Of a stretch of DNA of 64,000 nucleotides, positions 11,246 to 20,362 are shown piece by piece (the stretch's first letter is position 1; the number at the start of each line of letters is the position of its first letter). The position numbers and the translations under genes were made by a program. This DNA comes from an uncultured Modestobacter sp. (GTDB taxonomy: Bacteria > Actinomycetota > Actinomycetes > Mycobacteriales > Geodermatophilaceae). Under the pieces are notes generated by a model that searched no databases, was not told the DNA's origin, and saw only the letters and a list, made by a program, of their open reading frames with translations. The stretch spans positions 170,275-234,274 of the forward strand of contig NZ_CANKUD010000008.1 of the NCBI RefSeq assembly GCF_947486615.1. The letters run 5' to 3'.

Positions 11246-11362
11246 GGAAGTACCCCGTCCTCCGCACCCCTCGCAGGCTCGGGGCGAGCCTCGGGACGGG
11301 GCCTGACCGCTGCCCCCACCGCTCGCAGGCTCGCGGCGGGCCCCCGCAGCGGGGCCGAAGAG
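11246..11362. repeat. Dispersed intergenic hairpin repeat, family 1, two copies in tandem
   Basis: This region between the convergent hemW and recQ genes holds two copies of a sequence seen at five gene ends in the window. The core reads CCCCTCGCAGGCTCGGGGCG, followed by an arm that pairs with the upstream C-rich stretch (for example CCCCGTCC with GGACGGGG). The position suggests a bidirectional terminator. Other copies start near 14963, 16779, 29800 and 30219. Confidence 0.7.
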
Positions 11363-11363
11363 C

Positions 11364-13259
11364 CTAGGCGTGCAGAGCAGCCAGGAGCGACTCGCCGTAG
11401 CGCTCGAGCTTGGCCGCGCCGACGCCGCTGACCGTGCCCAGCGCCGCCAGGTCGCCCGGCTCCTCGGTGGCGACCTGCCGCAGCGTCGCGTCGTGGAAGA
11501 CCACGTAGGCCGGCACGCCCTGCTCCTTGGCCGTCGCGGCCCGCCAGGCGCGCAGCCGCTCGAAGGCGCCGGCCGCCGAGGCGGGCAGCTCCGGCGCGGT
11601 AGCCCGGTTGCCCTTCGGTGTCCGCGCGGAGCGTGCCGGGCGGTCGGGCTCGCGGCGCATCAGCACCTCGCGCTCCCGGCGGAGCACCGGCCCGCTGGCC
11701 TCGTTGAGGGCCAGCGTCCCGTACTCGCCCTGCACCGCCAGCAGCCCCTGGGCCAGCAGCTGCCGCACGACGCCGCGCCACTGGCCCTCGGACAGGTCGG
11801 TGCCGATGCCGAAGGTGGTCAGCTCGTCGTGGGAGTGCTGGGCGACCTTGTCGGTGCGCTTGCCGAGCAGGATGTCGATCGACTGACCGGCGCCGAAGGA
11901 CTGCCCGCGCTCCCGCTGCAACCGCAGCACCGTGGACAGCAGCATCTGCGCCGGCACGGTGGCGTCCCAGGACTCCGGCGGGGTCAGGCAGGTGTCGCAG
12001 TTGCCGCAGGGTGAGCTCTCCTGCCCGAAGTGGGCCAGCAGCCGCACCCGCCGGCACTCCACGGTCTCGCAGAGCGCCAGCATCGCGTCCAGCTGCGCCG
12101 ACAGCACCCGGCGGTGGGCGGCGTCGCCCTCGGATGAGTCGATCATCTTCCGCTGCTGGACGACGTCGGCGAGCCCGTAGGCCAGCCACGCCGTCGACGG
12201 CAGCCCGTCCCGGCCGGCGCGGCCGGTCTCCTGGTAGTAGCCCTCCACCGACTTGGGCAGGTCCAGGTGGGCGACGAAGCGGACGTCGGGCTTGTCGATG
12301 CCCATGCCGAACGCGATGGTCGCCACCATCACCAGCCCGTCCTCGCGCAGGAACCGCGACTGGTTCTTGGCGCGAAGCCGCTGGTCCAGGCCGGCGTGGT
12401 AGGGCAGCGCGGCGATGCCCTGGCCGACCAGGAACTCCGCGGTCTTCTCCACCGAGGCGCGGGACAGGCAGTAGACGATGCCGGCATCGCCGGGGTGCTC
12501 GGTGCGCAGCAGGTCCAGCAGCTGCTTGCGCGGCTCGTTCTTCGGCGCGATCCGGTACTGGATGTTCGGCCGGTCGAAGCCGGCGACCACGTGCAGGGCG
12601 TCGTCCAGCTGCAGCCGGGTGCTGATCTCGGTGTGCGTGGCCCGGGTGGCGGTCGCGGTCAGCGCGATCCGCGGGACGTCGGGCCAGCGCTCGTGCAGCA
12701 TCGACAGGGCCAGGTAGTCGGGCCGGAAGTCGTGGCCCCACTGCGCGACGCAGTGCGCCTCGTCGATGGCGAACAGCGCGATCTTGCCGCGCTCCAGCAG
12801 CCGCGCGGTGGGTGAGGAGCCGCCGCCGAGGGACTCGGGGGCGACGTAGAGGAGGTCGAGCTCCTGGGCGAGGAACGCTTCTTCGACCGCCCGGCGCTCG
12901 TCCCGGTCCTGGCTGGAGTTGAGGAACCCGGCCCGGACGCCGAGGGCGCGCAGCGCGTCGACCTGGTCCTGCATCAGCGCGATCAGCGGCGAGATGACGA
13001 CGCCCACGCCCTCGCGCAGCAGCGCCGGGACCTGGTAGCAGAGCGACTTGCCGCCGCCGGTCGGCATGAGCACCAGGGCGTCGCCCCCGGCGACCACGTG
13101 GTCGACTACCTCGCGCTGCGGGCCGCGGAAGGCGTCGTAGCCGAACACCCGCTCCAGCACCTCGAGCGCGGGGTCGGTGCGCGCGCGGTCATCGAGCACG
13201 AGTGCCTCGGTTCCGTCCACGAGGCGAGGGTAGGCGGGCGCGGACCCGTCGTCTGACAT
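11364..13259 (-). CDS. recQ: ATP-dependent DNA helicase RecQ
   Basis: The 631-residue 3'-5' helicase has a Walker A in [18 protein letters not shown], the DEAH-type motif [19 protein letters not shown] and motif VI in [12 protein letters not shown]. An RQC zinc site ([12 protein letters not shown]...CGNCDTC) and a C-terminal HRDC domain ([20 protein letters not shown]) complete the classical RecQ layout. It acts in recombinational repair and replication-fork processing. The ATG at 13259 is divergent from the ABC gene at 13326. Confidence 0.95.
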   Translation of the reverse strand: MSDDGSAPAYPRLVDGTEALVLDDRARTDPALEVLERVFGYDAFRGPQREVVDHVVAGGDALVLMPTGGGKSLCYQVPALLREGVGVVISPLIALMQDQVDALRALGVRAGFLNSSQDRDERRAVEEAFLAQELDLLYVAPESLGGGSSPTARLLERGKIALFAIDEAHCVAQWGHDFRPDYLALSMLHERWPDVPRIALTATATRATHTEISTRLQLDDALHVVAGFDRPNIQYRIAPKNEPRKQLLDLLRTEHPGDAGIVYCLSRASVEKTAEFLVGQGIAALPYHAGLDQRLRAKNQSRFLREDGLVMVATIAFGMGIDKPDVRFVAHLDLPKSVEGYYQETGRAGRDGLPSTAWLAYGLADVVQQRKMIDSSEGDAAHRRVLSAQLDAMLALCETVECRRVRLLAHFGQESSPCGNCDTCLTPPESWDATVPAQMLLSTVLRLQRERGQSFGAGQSIDILLGKRTDKVAQHSHDELTTFGIGTDLSEGQWRGVVRQLLAQGLLAVQGEYGTLALNEASGPVLRREREVLMRREPDRPARSARTPKGNRATAPELPASAAGAFERLRAWRAATAKEQGVPAYVVFHDATLRQVATEEPGDLAALGTVSGVGAAKLERYGESLLAALHA

Positions 13260-13325
13260 CCGTCAGATGGTGTGGACGACGTCTCGCACTGCCGCCGGCA
13301 CCTGGTCGAACGCCAGGCTCGTGCC

Positions 13326-14225
13326 ATGCCCTCGACACCGGTTCTGGAGATCGACGGACTGACCGTCCGCTACGGCGGGACGCTGGCCGTGGACGCGCTC
13401 GACCTGCGGATCGGTGCCGGTGAGACGGTCGCCCTGCTCGGCTCCAACGGCGCCGGCAAGTCCTCGATCGTCAACGCCGCGCTCGGTCTGTTCCGCCCGG
13501 CCGCCGGCCAGGTCCGGCTGCTCGGCCGCACCCCTGCCGAGGCGGTGCAGGCCGGCGGGGTCGGCGCGATGCTGCAGCACGGCGGCCTGCCCAGCGAGGC
13601 CCGCGTCGGTGAGGTGCTGGCGCTGGTCCGCCGCCGGCACGCCGACCCGTGGCCGCTCGACGACCTGGCCGCCACCGCCGGCATCGCCGGGCTGCTCGAC
13701 CGTGGGGTCGACGCCCTGTCCGGCGGCCAGCGGCAGCGGGTCCTGCTCGCCCTGGCCCTCGCCGGCGCCCCGCCGCTGCTGCTGCTCGACGAGCCCACCT
13801 CGGCGATGGACGTCGCGGGCCGGCAGGCCTTCTGGACGACGATGCGCGGGCTGGCCGACCGCGGGCACACCGTCGTCTTCGCCACCCACCACCTCGACGA
13901 GGCCGACGCGGTCGCCGACCGGGTCGTGGTCGTCGCCGGCGGGCGCGTGCTGGCCGACGGGACGGCGGCGGAGATCAAGTCGCGCATCGCCGGGCGCACC
14001 GTCCGGTTCCGCTGCCCGGGCCCGCGCGACGGCCTCGCCGCGCTGCCCGGCGTGACCGGGATCGGCGGGGACGGCGACCTCGTCGAGCTCGCCACCACCG
14101 ACGCCGAGGCCACTCTCCGGGCGTTGCTGGGCACCCGCGCCGGGCTGCCCGACCTGGAGGTCCGCGGCGCCAGCCTGGAACAGGCCTTCCTGCACCTCAC
14201 CACCGAGATGGGCGCCCTCCGATGA
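13326..14225 (+). CDS. ABC-2 type exporter, ATP-binding protein
   Basis: The 299-residue ATPase has Walker A GSNGAGKSS, the signature LSGGQRQRVLLALALAG, Walker B LLLLDEPTSAMD and an H-loop in FATHHLDEADAV. A C-terminal region of DrrA type follows (VRFRCPGPRDGLAALPGV). It powers a drug, lipid or peptide exporter whose membrane subunit is the next gene; the two overlap by four bases (ATGA). The kinase/regulator pair immediately downstream probably controls it, a common arrangement for actinobacterial antibiotic-sensing modules. Confidence 0.92.
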   Translation: MPSTPVLEIDGLTVRYGGTLAVDALDLRIGAGETVALLGSNGAGKSSIVNAALGLFRPAAGQVRLLGRTPAEAVQAGGVGAMLQHGGLPSEARVGEVLALVRRRHADPWPLDDLAATAGIAGLLDRGVDALSGGQRQRVLLALALAGAPPLLLLDEPTSAMDVAGRQAFWTTMRGLADRGHTVVFATHHLDEADAVADRVVVVAGGRVLADGTAAEIKSRIAGRTVRFRCPGPRDGLAALPGVTGIGGDGDLVELATTDAEATLRALLGTRAGLPDLEVRGASLEQAFLHLTTEMGALR

Positions 14226-14962
14226 CCGAACTGCTCCTCTTCCAGCTCCGCCGGGTGGGCCGCAACAAGCAATACCTGTTCTTCACGGTGCTGCTGCCGG
14301 CGCTGTTCACCGTCTTCTTCACCAAGGTCATCGGTGGGCAGCTGGCCCCCGGCGACTACCAGGACGTCGCCGGTTCGGTGCTGGTCTCGATGCTCGCCTA
14401 CGGCGCGATCGGCGCGGCCCTGGGCGCCACCATCCGCATCGCCTTCGACCGCTCCTCCGGCTGGCTGCGGCAGCTACGGGTGACCCCGGTGCCCAGCGGG
14501 TCGGTGTTCGCCGTCGACGTCGCCGTCGGTGCGCTGCTGGTGCTGCCCAGTCTGGTCGTCGTGGCGTTGGTGGGGCGGTTCGTCAACGGCGTCCAGTTCG
14601 GTCTGGGCACCTGGCTGGCGCTGGTCGGGTCGCTGTGGGCCGGCTCGGTGGTGTTCGTCGCCCTGGGCGTCGCGGTCGGGCTGGCGCTGGAGGCCCAGGC
14701 CGCGGGCGCGGCGATCGGCATCCTGGGCACCGTGCTCGCCGCGCTGGGCGGGCTGTGGTTCCCGGTCGAGCAGTTCCCTGAGGGGATGGCGACGGTGGCG
14801 CGCACCCTGCCCTCCTACTGGTTCGCCGAGCTCGGCCGGGACATTGCGGGTGGGACGCCGGCCAGTGCGCCGGTGGCGGTGCTGGGCGGCTACGGCGTCC
14901 TGTTCGCCGTGGCGGCGCTGGCCGTCGCCCGGCGGCGCCCGCTGCACGCCGTGGCGGGCTGA
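14222..14962 (+). CDS. ABC-2 type exporter, permease protein
   Basis: The 246-residue membrane protein has six predicted helices, beginning with YLFFTVLLPALFTVFFTKVI and ending with YGVLFAVAALAVARRRP, and contains the ABC2_membrane-like stretch FDRSSGWLRQLRVTPVP. It forms a dimeric channel with the upstream ATPase, and the start overlaps that gene's stop. The exported substrate cannot be read from the sequence. Confidence 0.9.
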   Translation: MTELLLFQLRRVGRNKQYLFFTVLLPALFTVFFTKVIGGQLAPGDYQDVAGSVLVSMLAYGAIGAALGATIRIAFDRSSGWLRQLRVTPVPSGSVFAVDVAVGALLVLPSLVVVALVGRFVNGVQFGLGTWLALVGSLWAGSVVFVALGVAVGLALEAQAAGAAIGILGTVLAALGGLWFPVEQFPEGMATVARTLPSYWFAELGRDIAGGTPASAPVAVLGGYGVLFAVAALAVARRRPLHAVAG

Positions 14963-15033
14963 TGAAGGGCGCCCTCGCCCCCCACCACTCGCACGCTCGC
15001 GGCGGGCTCCCTGCAGCGGGGCCGACGGGCGCT
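14963..15033 (+). repeat. Dispersed intergenic hairpin repeat, family 1
   Basis: Directly after the permease stop comes GAAGGGCGCCCTCGCCCCCC, then CACTCGCACGCTCGCGGCGGGC and CTGCAGCGGGGCCGAC. This matches the consensus of the other family 1 copies. It lies between exporter and kinase genes on the same strand, so it may attenuate read-through. Confidence 0.65.
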
Positions 15034-15045
15034 AGCGTCGCTCCG

Positions 15046-16173
15046 GTGAACCGGTCGAGCTGGTGGGGTCAGGCGATCTGGGCGGTGCCGTGGCTGCTGT
15101 TCCAGTACTTCCCGGTCGCCGACCTGGTCACCACCGACCGCCCCACCGCGGCCCGCTGGGTCGGCGCGCTGGGCCTGGTCGCTTTCACCGTCGTCTACCT
15201 GCGGGTGATCGGCCAGCTCGGCCGGCCGCGCGCGCTGCGGCCGGACTTCGCGGTGATGACCACACTCGCCGTCGCGCTCGCGGTCGGCTTCGGCGCCAAC
15301 TGGGCCGGGCTGATGATCTACGTGTCGGCCGCGGCCGCCGCCGCGCTGCCATGGCGGTGGGTGTGGCCGGCCGTGGTCGCCGCGGCGCTGGTCTGCCTGG
15401 CGGTGCTCGTCGCCGACGACGGCGCGGGGCTGTTCTTCCTGCCGCCGATCTGCCTGCTCACCGCCTTCGGCATCAGCGGCACCGGCTACCTGATCACCGT
15501 CAACCGGGAGCTGCAGGAGGCCCGCGACGAGCTGGCCCGCAACGCCGTCGCCGAGGAGCGGCTGCGCTTCGCCCGCGACCTGCACGACCTGCTCGGCCAC
15601 TCGCTGTCGCTGATCGCGCTCAAGAGCGAGGTGGCCCGCCGGCTGGCCGAGAAGGACCCGGTCCGCGCGCAGCAGGAGATGGCCGACGTCGAGGAGGCCG
15701 CCCGGCGGGCGCTGGCCGAGGTGCGGGACGCCGTCAGCGGCTACCGGCAGGTCAGCTGCGGGCAGGCGCTGGCCGAGGCGCGGGCGGCGCTGACCGGTGC
15801 GGGGATCACTGTGCGGCTGCCCGACCGGGTGCCGGCGCTGCCCGGCGGAGCGGACGCCGCCCTCGGCTGGGTGGTGCGCGAGGCGACCACCAACGTGCTG
15901 CGGCACAGCCGGGCCGGCACGGTCACCGTCGACCTCGCCGAGGACGGCGTCCGGGCGGTGCTGACGGTGACCGACGACGGCGCCGCGGGAGCGGGGGAGC
16001 GGATCACCGTGCTGGGCAGCTCGTCGGGGTCGGGCCTGGCCGGGCTGCGCGAGCGGGTGACCGCGCTGGGCGGTGAGCTCCAGGCCGGCCCGCTGGACGG
16101 CGGCGGCTACCGGGTGCGCGCCACCGTCCCGCTGCTGCCGGCCGAGGCACCCGCCGGCCGGGTGAGCGCATGA
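15046..16173 (+). CDS. Two-component sensor histidine kinase (HisKA_3 type)
   Basis: The 375-residue kinase starts at GTG 15046. About five hydrophobic segments fill residues 10-150. A coiled linker leads to the phosphoacceptor box FARDLHDLLGHSLSLIALK with H180, typical of HisKA_3/NarX-DesK kinases. The C-terminal ATPase domain shows the N-box WVVREATTNVLRHSRA and the G-box SGSGLAGLRERV. It has almost no extracellular loop, so it probably senses a membrane-located signal. Its gene overlaps that of the response regulator by four bases. Confidence 0.93.
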   Translation: MNRSSWWGQAIWAVPWLLFQYFPVADLVTTDRPTAARWVGALGLVAFTVVYLRVIGQLGRPRALRPDFAVMTTLAVALAVGFGANWAGLMIYVSAAAAAALPWRWVWPAVVAAALVCLAVLVADDGAGLFFLPPICLLTAFGISGTGYLITVNRELQEARDELARNAVAEERLRFARDLHDLLGHSLSLIALKSEVARRLAEKDPVRAQQEMADVEEAARRALAEVRDAVSGYRQVSCGQALAEARAALTGAGITVRLPDRVPALPGGADAALGWVVREATTNVLRHSRAGTVTVDLAEDGVRAVLTVTDDGAAGAGERITVLGSSSGSGLAGLRERVTALGGELQAGPLDGGGYRVRATVPLLPAEAPAGRVSA

Positions 16174-16778
16174 CGATCCGGGTGCTGCTGGCCGAGGACC
16201 AGGCCATGGTGCGCGGGGCACTGCGCACCCTGCTGGACCTGGAGGACGACATCGAGGTGGTCGCCGAGGTCGGCCGCGGTGACCTGGTGCTGGCCGCCGC
16301 CCGCGAACACCGACCCGACGTGGCGCTGCTGGACATCGAGATGCCCGGCCAGGACGGCATCGAGGCCGCCCGGGAGCTCGCCACGGAGCTGCCTGGGGTG
16401 CGCGCCGTCGTCCTCACCACGTTCGGCCGGCCGGGGTTCCTGCGCCGGGCGATGGAGGTCGGCGCGGCCGGGTTCCTGGTGAAGGACTCACCCGTCGCGG
16501 AGCTGGCCACGGCGATCCGCGCGGTCATGGCGGGGGAGCGGGTGATCGACCGCGACCTGGCCGCGGCCGCGCTGGCGCTGGGAGCGACCCCGCTGTCGGT
16601 GCGGGAGGCCGACGTGCTGCGGGCCGCTGCCGACGGCGCGACCGTCGCCGACATCGCTGGCCGGCTGTACCTCAGCGAGGGGACGGTGCGGAACTACCTG
16701 TCCTCGGCGATCGGCAAGACCGGCGCCCGCACCCGGGTCGAGGCCGCGCGGGTCGCCGAGGAGAAGGGCTGGCTCTGA
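16170..16778 (+). CDS. LuxR/NarL-family response regulator
   Basis: The 202-residue regulator has a receiver domain with the acidic pocket AEDQ (D10), phospho-acceptor D55 in ALLDIEMPG and the conserved lysine in FLVKDSP. A LuxR-type helix-turn-helix follows (LSVREADVLRAAADGATV, then LSEGTVRNYLSSAIGKTGA). It is the partner of the kinase at 15046 and is the likely activator of the exporter genes at 13326-14962. Confidence 0.94.
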   Translation: MTIRVLLAEDQAMVRGALRTLLDLEDDIEVVAEVGRGDLVLAAAREHRPDVALLDIEMPGQDGIEAARELATELPGVRAVVLTTFGRPGFLRRAMEVGAAGFLVKDSPVAELATAIRAVMAGERVIDRDLAAAALALGATPLSVREADVLRAAADGATVADIAGRLYLSEGTVRNYLSSAIGKTGARTRVEAARVAEEKGWL

Positions 16779-16845
16779 AGGACCCCCCGCCCCCCCACCC
16801 CATCGCTCCGCTCGGCGCCGGGGCCCTGCGAGGGGGCCGACGTCG
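16779..16845. repeat. Dispersed intergenic hairpin repeat, family 1
   Basis: The copy begins AAGGACCCCCCGCCCCCCCA after the regulator stop and ends GCCCTGCGAGGGGGCCGACG. The two ends can pair. Here the central GCAGGCTCGCGGCGGG segment is replaced by ATCGCTCCGCTCGGCGCCGG. The repeat separates convergent genes. Confidence 0.65.
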
Positions 16846-16864
16846 GGTTGCTGCGAGAGGGCCG

Positions 16865-17200
16865 TCAGTGCGCTTCGGCGGTGGTGGCCTGCTCGGCGGG
16901 CATCAGCGCGTCCAGGTCGAGGACGCGCACGTGGATGACGTTGCGCTGCTGCAGGGCCGCGCGCAGCGCGCGGTGCAGACCGTCCTCCAGGTACAGCTCG
17001 CCGTGCCACTGCACCGCGTGCGGGAACAGGTCGCCGTAGAACGTCGAGTCATCGGCCAGCAGCGCGTCGAGGGCCAGTTCGCGCTTGGTGGTGACGAGGG
17101 TGTCCATCCGGATCTGCCGGGGCGGGATCATCGCCCAGTCGCGGGTGGAGAAGCCGTGGTCGGGATAGGGGCGTCCGTCGCGCACCGCCTTGAAGATCAG
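16865..17200 (-). CDS. VapB-like conserved actinobacterial protein, probable CTG start
   Basis: The 111-residue protein matches, from memory, a conserved actinobacterial family often labelled VapB-family antitoxin. Its N-terminus is of the form MIFK-(x)3-DGRPYPDHG and its body contains TTKRELALDALLADDSTFYG and YLEDGLHRALRAALQQR. The nearest ATG/GTG/TTG is GTG 17185, but homology suggests the protein starts at CTG 17200 (LIFKAVRDGRPYPDHG). That CTG is preceded by GGGAGG at a good distance. No toxin partner is adjacent, so the antitoxin label may be wrong and a housekeeping role is equally possible. Confidence 0.75.
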   Translation of the reverse strand: MIFKAVRDGRPYPDHGFSTRDWAMIPPRQIRMDTLVTTKRELALDALLADDSTFYGDLFPHAVQWHGELYLEDGLHRALRAALQQRNVIHVRVLDLDALMPAEQATTAEAH

Positions 17201-17429
17201 GGCTGAGCCTCCCGCTCCCCGGCCCCCTGGTGGGGTCCGTCGACCGGAGCCAGCCTAGTGGGATTCCCCACCCGTCGCCGACGCCGCCGCAGCGGTATCG
17301 ATCCCATGGGCGCTGGCCGAGAGCCCTCGTCGGCGCGCGGTCCGGACGTGGCGGTGCAAGGCCACGGATGGGTGTGCGGCTGCTGACCGGCCAGGTCGCG
17401 GCCGTCAGGAGGTCCGGTGGTCGGATGGG

Positions 17430-17771
17430 TCAGAGTCCGAGCACGCGGCGCAGTCCCCGGTCGACGTCCTGCATGAGTGCGGCGGGCACGTGGCCGGCCA
17501 CGTCGTCGAGGTCGCCGCGGTCGAGGGTGGCCAGGGCAGTCACGTTCACGGCGGAGTCCCGCGGGAGTCCGGTGGCGGCGGCGGGGAGGAACACGTTGCC
17601 CGGCATGGCGGCCAGTGCCGTGTTCGATGTGATCACCGCGGTGAGGACCGTGGACAGTCGGCTGGCGTTGTAGGCGTCTGCCTGGATGACCAGCACGGGG
17701 CGGCGCTTGGCCGGTCGACTCCCGGCAGCTGGCCCCAGGTCGGCCCAGTGGATGGCGCCACGTTCGATCAC
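17430..17771 (-). CDS. mazF: MazF/PemK-type endoribonuclease toxin
   Basis: The 113-residue protein has the PemK-like fold signature: an N-terminal RGAIHWADLGPAAGSRPAKRRPVLVIQAD followed by NVTALATLDRGDL. These proteins cleave single-stranded mRNA at short sequences. The GTG start at 17771 overlaps the stop of the upstream antitoxin gene by four bases, the usual antitoxin-first layout. The family identification is firm. Actual toxicity is inferred. Confidence 0.9.
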   Translation of the reverse strand: MIERGAIHWADLGPAAGSRPAKRRPVLVIQADAYNASRLSTVLTAVITSNTALAAMPGNVFLPAAATGLPRDSAVNVTALATLDRGDLDDVAGHVPAALMQDVDRGLRRVLGL

Positions 17772-18013
17772 CAGTCGTCGCCGGTGTCGAGCAGGCGCCG
17801 TCCGGCGGTGACGGCATCGCTGCTGGAGGTGTCGGGTTCGGTCGCGGTGTCCAGCGCCGCGTCGATCTGGCTCGTCAGCGATGCGGCGTCGAGCTCGTCG
17901 AGGTAGCGGCGTGCTGCGGTGGCGAAGAACTCGGAGCGGCTCATGCCCAGCTCGGTGGCGCGTCGCGAGGCTCGGTCGAAGGTGTCGTCGGGCAGGGAGA
18001 TCGCCGTCTTCAC
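17768..18013 (-). CDS. mazE: Ribbon-helix-helix antitoxin (MazE-like)
   Basis: The 81-residue protein starts at GTG 18013 with [19 protein letters not shown], the beta-strand and first helix of a ribbon-helix-helix DNA-binding domain. [16 protein letters not shown] forms the second helix. The C-terminal half is acidic, with a run of D, E and S that would bind the toxin. It lies directly before mazF and has a palindrome eight bases upstream of its start, a typical autorepression design. Confidence 0.9.
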   Translation of the reverse strand: MKTAISLPDDTFDRASRRATELGMSRSEFFATAARRYLDELDAASLTSQIDAALDTATEPDTSSSDAVTAGRRLLDTGDDW

Positions 18014-18020
18014 ACGACGA

Positions 18021-18037
18021 GTATTACTCGGTAATAC
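18021..18037 (-). promoter_or_regulatory. Palindromic operator of the mazEF-like pair
   Basis: GTATTAC and GTAATAC (18021-18027 and 18031-18037) are perfect reverse complements around a three-base TCG centre. The site sits eight bases upstream of the antitoxin start, overlapping where the ribosome site or promoter should be. It is A/T-rich in an otherwise G/C-rich region. Confidence 0.75.
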
Positions 18038-18098
18038 CGCGACCGTCCAGTGGTTCGCGCCCGCGAGCCGGAAGACGGCCGCTGAGCCCGGTCGTATG

Positions 18099-18125
18099 CT
18101 GGCACTCGGTCCGCGCGAGTGCCAG
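18099..18125 (+). promoter_or_regulatory. CIRCE element (HrcA operator)
   Basis: CTGGCACTC, nine spacer bases and GAGTGCCAG form the classical 9-9-9 inverted repeat bound by HrcA. A TATGCT at 18095-18100 overlapping its left arm could be the -10 box. Its position 58 bases before the hrcA start indicates negative autoregulation of hrcA-dnaJ. Confidence 0.93.
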
Positions 18126-18183
18126 GCACCTGCCCTGGGCAGCCACCGCCGACCACGTCGATCCGGTACGGGAGGTGTCAGCC

Positions 18184-19206
18184 GTGGCGCACGACGACCG
18201 GCGCCTGCGGGTGCTGCGGGCGATCGTCCAGGACTACGTCTCCACCAACGACCCGGTGGGGAGCAAGGCCCTGGCCGCCCGCTACGACCTGGGCGTCTCA
18301 CCAGCCACCATCCGTAACGACATGGCGGTGCTGGAGGAGGAGGGCTACATCACCCAGCCGCACACCAGTGCCGGCCGGGTGCCCACCGACAAGGGCTACC
18401 GCTTCTTCGTCGACCGGCTCAGCGCGATCAAGCCGCTGTCGGCCGCCGAGCGCAAGGCGATCGAGAAGTTCCTCGACGGCGCGGTCGACCTGCACGACGT
18501 GCTGGGCCGCAGCGTGCGGTTGCTGGCCCAGCTGACCCGCCAGGTCGCCGTCGTCCAGTACCCGACGCTGTCGCGCAGCGCCGTCCGGCACCTGGAGCTG
18601 GTGCCGCTGTCGACGTCCCGGCTGCTGATGGTGCTGATCACCGACACCGGCCGGGTCGAGCAGCGGGTGGTGGAGGTGCCGGTCGACACCGAGGCCGACA
18701 CGGTCGCCGAGCTGCGCACCCTGCTCAACACCGCCTTCACCGGCGCCAAGCTGGGCGAGGCCAGCGACAAGGTCGGTGACCTGGTCGACAGCGCCGCGCC
18801 GCACCTGCGCCCGCTCGTGGCCGCGGTCAGCGCCACCCTGCTGGAGACCCTGGTCGAGCCCTCGGAGGACCGGCTGGTCATCGGCGGGACGGCGAACCTC
18901 GCGCAGGGCAGCGCGCTGGACTTCCCCGGCACCTTCCGGCCGCTGTTGGAGGCGCTGGAAGAACAGGTGGTCGTCCTGCGGTTGATGGCCGAGGTGGGGC
19001 CCAGCACGGTGACGGTGAGCATCGGTGAGGAGAACGAGCACGAGGCGCTGACCGCCGCGTCGTTCGTCTCCGTGGGCTACGGGTCCGGTGACCAGGCCCT
19101 CGGCGGCCTCGGCGTCGTCGGCCCCACCCGGATGGACTACGCAGGGAACATCGCCGCGGTACGAGCCGTGGCCCGCTACGTCGGCCACCTGCTGGCCGAG
19201 AGCTGA
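18184..19206 (+). CDS. hrcA: Heat-inducible transcription repressor HrcA
   Basis: The 340-residue repressor has an N-terminal winged helix ([30 protein letters not shown]) followed by the HrcA marker [22 protein letters not shown]-like dimerisation core contains VVQYPTLS and a C-terminal IGGTANLAQ region. GTG 18184 is chosen because GGGAGG ends eight bases before it; a GTG at 18175 lies inside that ribosome site. It binds the CIRCE element at 18099 and represses chaperone genes until GroEL is titrated. Confidence 0.96.
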   Translation: MAHDDRRLRVLRAIVQDYVSTNDPVGSKALAARYDLGVSPATIRNDMAVLEEEGYITQPHTSAGRVPTDKGYRFFVDRLSAIKPLSAAERKAIEKFLDGAVDLHDVLGRSVRLLAQLTRQVAVVQYPTLSRSAVRHLELVPLSTSRLLMVLITDTGRVEQRVVEVPVDTEADTVAELRTLLNTAFTGAKLGEASDKVGDLVDSAAPHLRPLVAAVSATLLETLVEPSEDRLVIGGTANLAQGSALDFPGTFRPLLEALEEQVVVLRLMAEVGPSTVTVSIGEENEHEALTAASFVSVGYGSGDQALGGLGVVGPTRMDYAGNIAAVRAVARYVGHLLAES

Positions 19207-19222
19207 GGACTGAGACCACCGA

Positions 19223-20362
19223 ATGGCAACCGACTACTACGGCGTGCTGGGCCTGGCGCAGGGCGCCAGCGACACCGAGATCAAGCGCGCCTACCGCAAG
19301 ATGGCCCGCGACCTGCACCCCGACGTCAACCCCGACCCGGGTGCGAAGGAGAAGTTCGGCGAGGTCAGCCGGGCCTACGAGGCGCTGACCGACCCGGAGA
19401 AGCGGCGGATCATCGACCTCGGCGGTGACCCCTACGACACCGGCGGCGGTCGCGGCGGCAGCCCGTTCGGCAACGCCGCGGGCTTCGGTGGCCTCGGCGA
19501 CATCATGGACGCCTTCTTCGGCGGCGCCGGTGGCGCGCGCGGGCCGCGCAGCCGCACCCGCGAGGGCGAGGACGCGCTCATCCGGGTCGACCTCGACCTG
19601 CACGAGACGGTGTTCGGGACGACGACCGACATCACCGTCGACACCGCCGTGCTCTGCGACGTGTGCACCGGCGCGGGGACGGCGCCGGGCACCCACCCGG
19701 AGACCTGCTCCACCTGCAACGGCCGCGGTGAGGTGCAGAGCGTGCAGCGCTCCTTCCTCGGCCAGGTCATCGCCAGCCGCCCGTGCCCCACCTGCCAGGC
19801 CACCGGCCAGGTCATCCCCAGCCCCTGCGCGCAGTGCGGTGGCGACGGCCGGGTGCGCGCCCGCCGCACCATCCCGATCAAGGTCCCGGCCGGCGTCGAG
19901 GACGGCATGCGGATCCGGCTCGCCGGCTACGGCGAGGTCGGCCGCGGCGGTGGACCCGCCGGTGACCTCTACGTCGAGGTGCACGAGCGCCCGCACGACG
20001 TCTTCACCCGGGACGGCGAGGACCTGCACTGCCGGGTCACCCTGCCGATGGCCGCCGCCGCGCTGGGCACCACGCTGAAGCTGGAGACCCTCGACGGCAA
20101 CGAGGACCTGACGATCAAGCCGGGCACCCAGTCCGGCAGCGTGCTCACCCTGCGCGCGCACGGCGCCCCGCGGCTGCGCGGCACCGGCCGCGGCAACCTG
20201 ATGGTGCACCTGGACGTGCAGACCCCCACCCGGCTCGACGCCCGCCAGCAGGAGCTGCTGCGCGAGCTGGCCGGGCTGCGCGGCGAGGACCTCACCGAGG
20301 GCAGCAGCGCCCACCACGGCGGCCTGTTCACCCGGGTCCGCGACGCGTTCAACGGCCGATGA
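19223..20362 (+). CDS. dnaJ: Chaperone protein DnaJ
   Basis: The 379-residue type I J-protein has the J-domain with its HPD triad ([16 protein letters not shown]), a Gly/Phe-rich linker at about residues 72-105 and four CxxCxGxG-type zinc repeats ([32 protein letters not shown]). C-terminal substrate-binding domains complete it. It stimulates DnaK ATPase. It corresponds to the second dnaJ of actinobacteria, coupled to hrcA, and its stop overlaps the rsmE start by four bases. Confidence 0.96.
   Translation: MATDYYGVLGLAQGASDTEIKRAYRKMARDLHPDVNPDPGAKEKFGEVSRAYEALTDPEKRRIIDLGGDPYDTGGGRGGSPFGNAAGFGGLGDIMDAFFGGAGGARGPRSRTREGEDALIRVDLDLHETVFGTTTDITVDTAVLCDVCTGAGTAPGTHPETCSTCNGRGEVQSVQRSFLGQVIASRPCPTCQATGQVIPSPCAQCGGDGRVRARRTIPIKVPAGVEDGMRIRLAGYGEVGRGGGPAGDLYVEVHERPHDVFTRDGEDLHCRVTLPMAAAALGTTLKLETLDGNEDLTIKPGTQSGSVLTLRAHGAPRLRGTGRGNLMVHLDVQTPTRLDARQQELLRELAGLRGEDLTEGSSAHHGGLFTRVRDAFNGR

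Noticed and set aside
14962..15045. Extension of the histidine kinase start to ATG 14962
   Set aside because: The extra 28 codons lie entirely in a family 1 repeat and read as His/Ala/Pro-rich sequence; GTG 15046 fits the kinase N-terminus.
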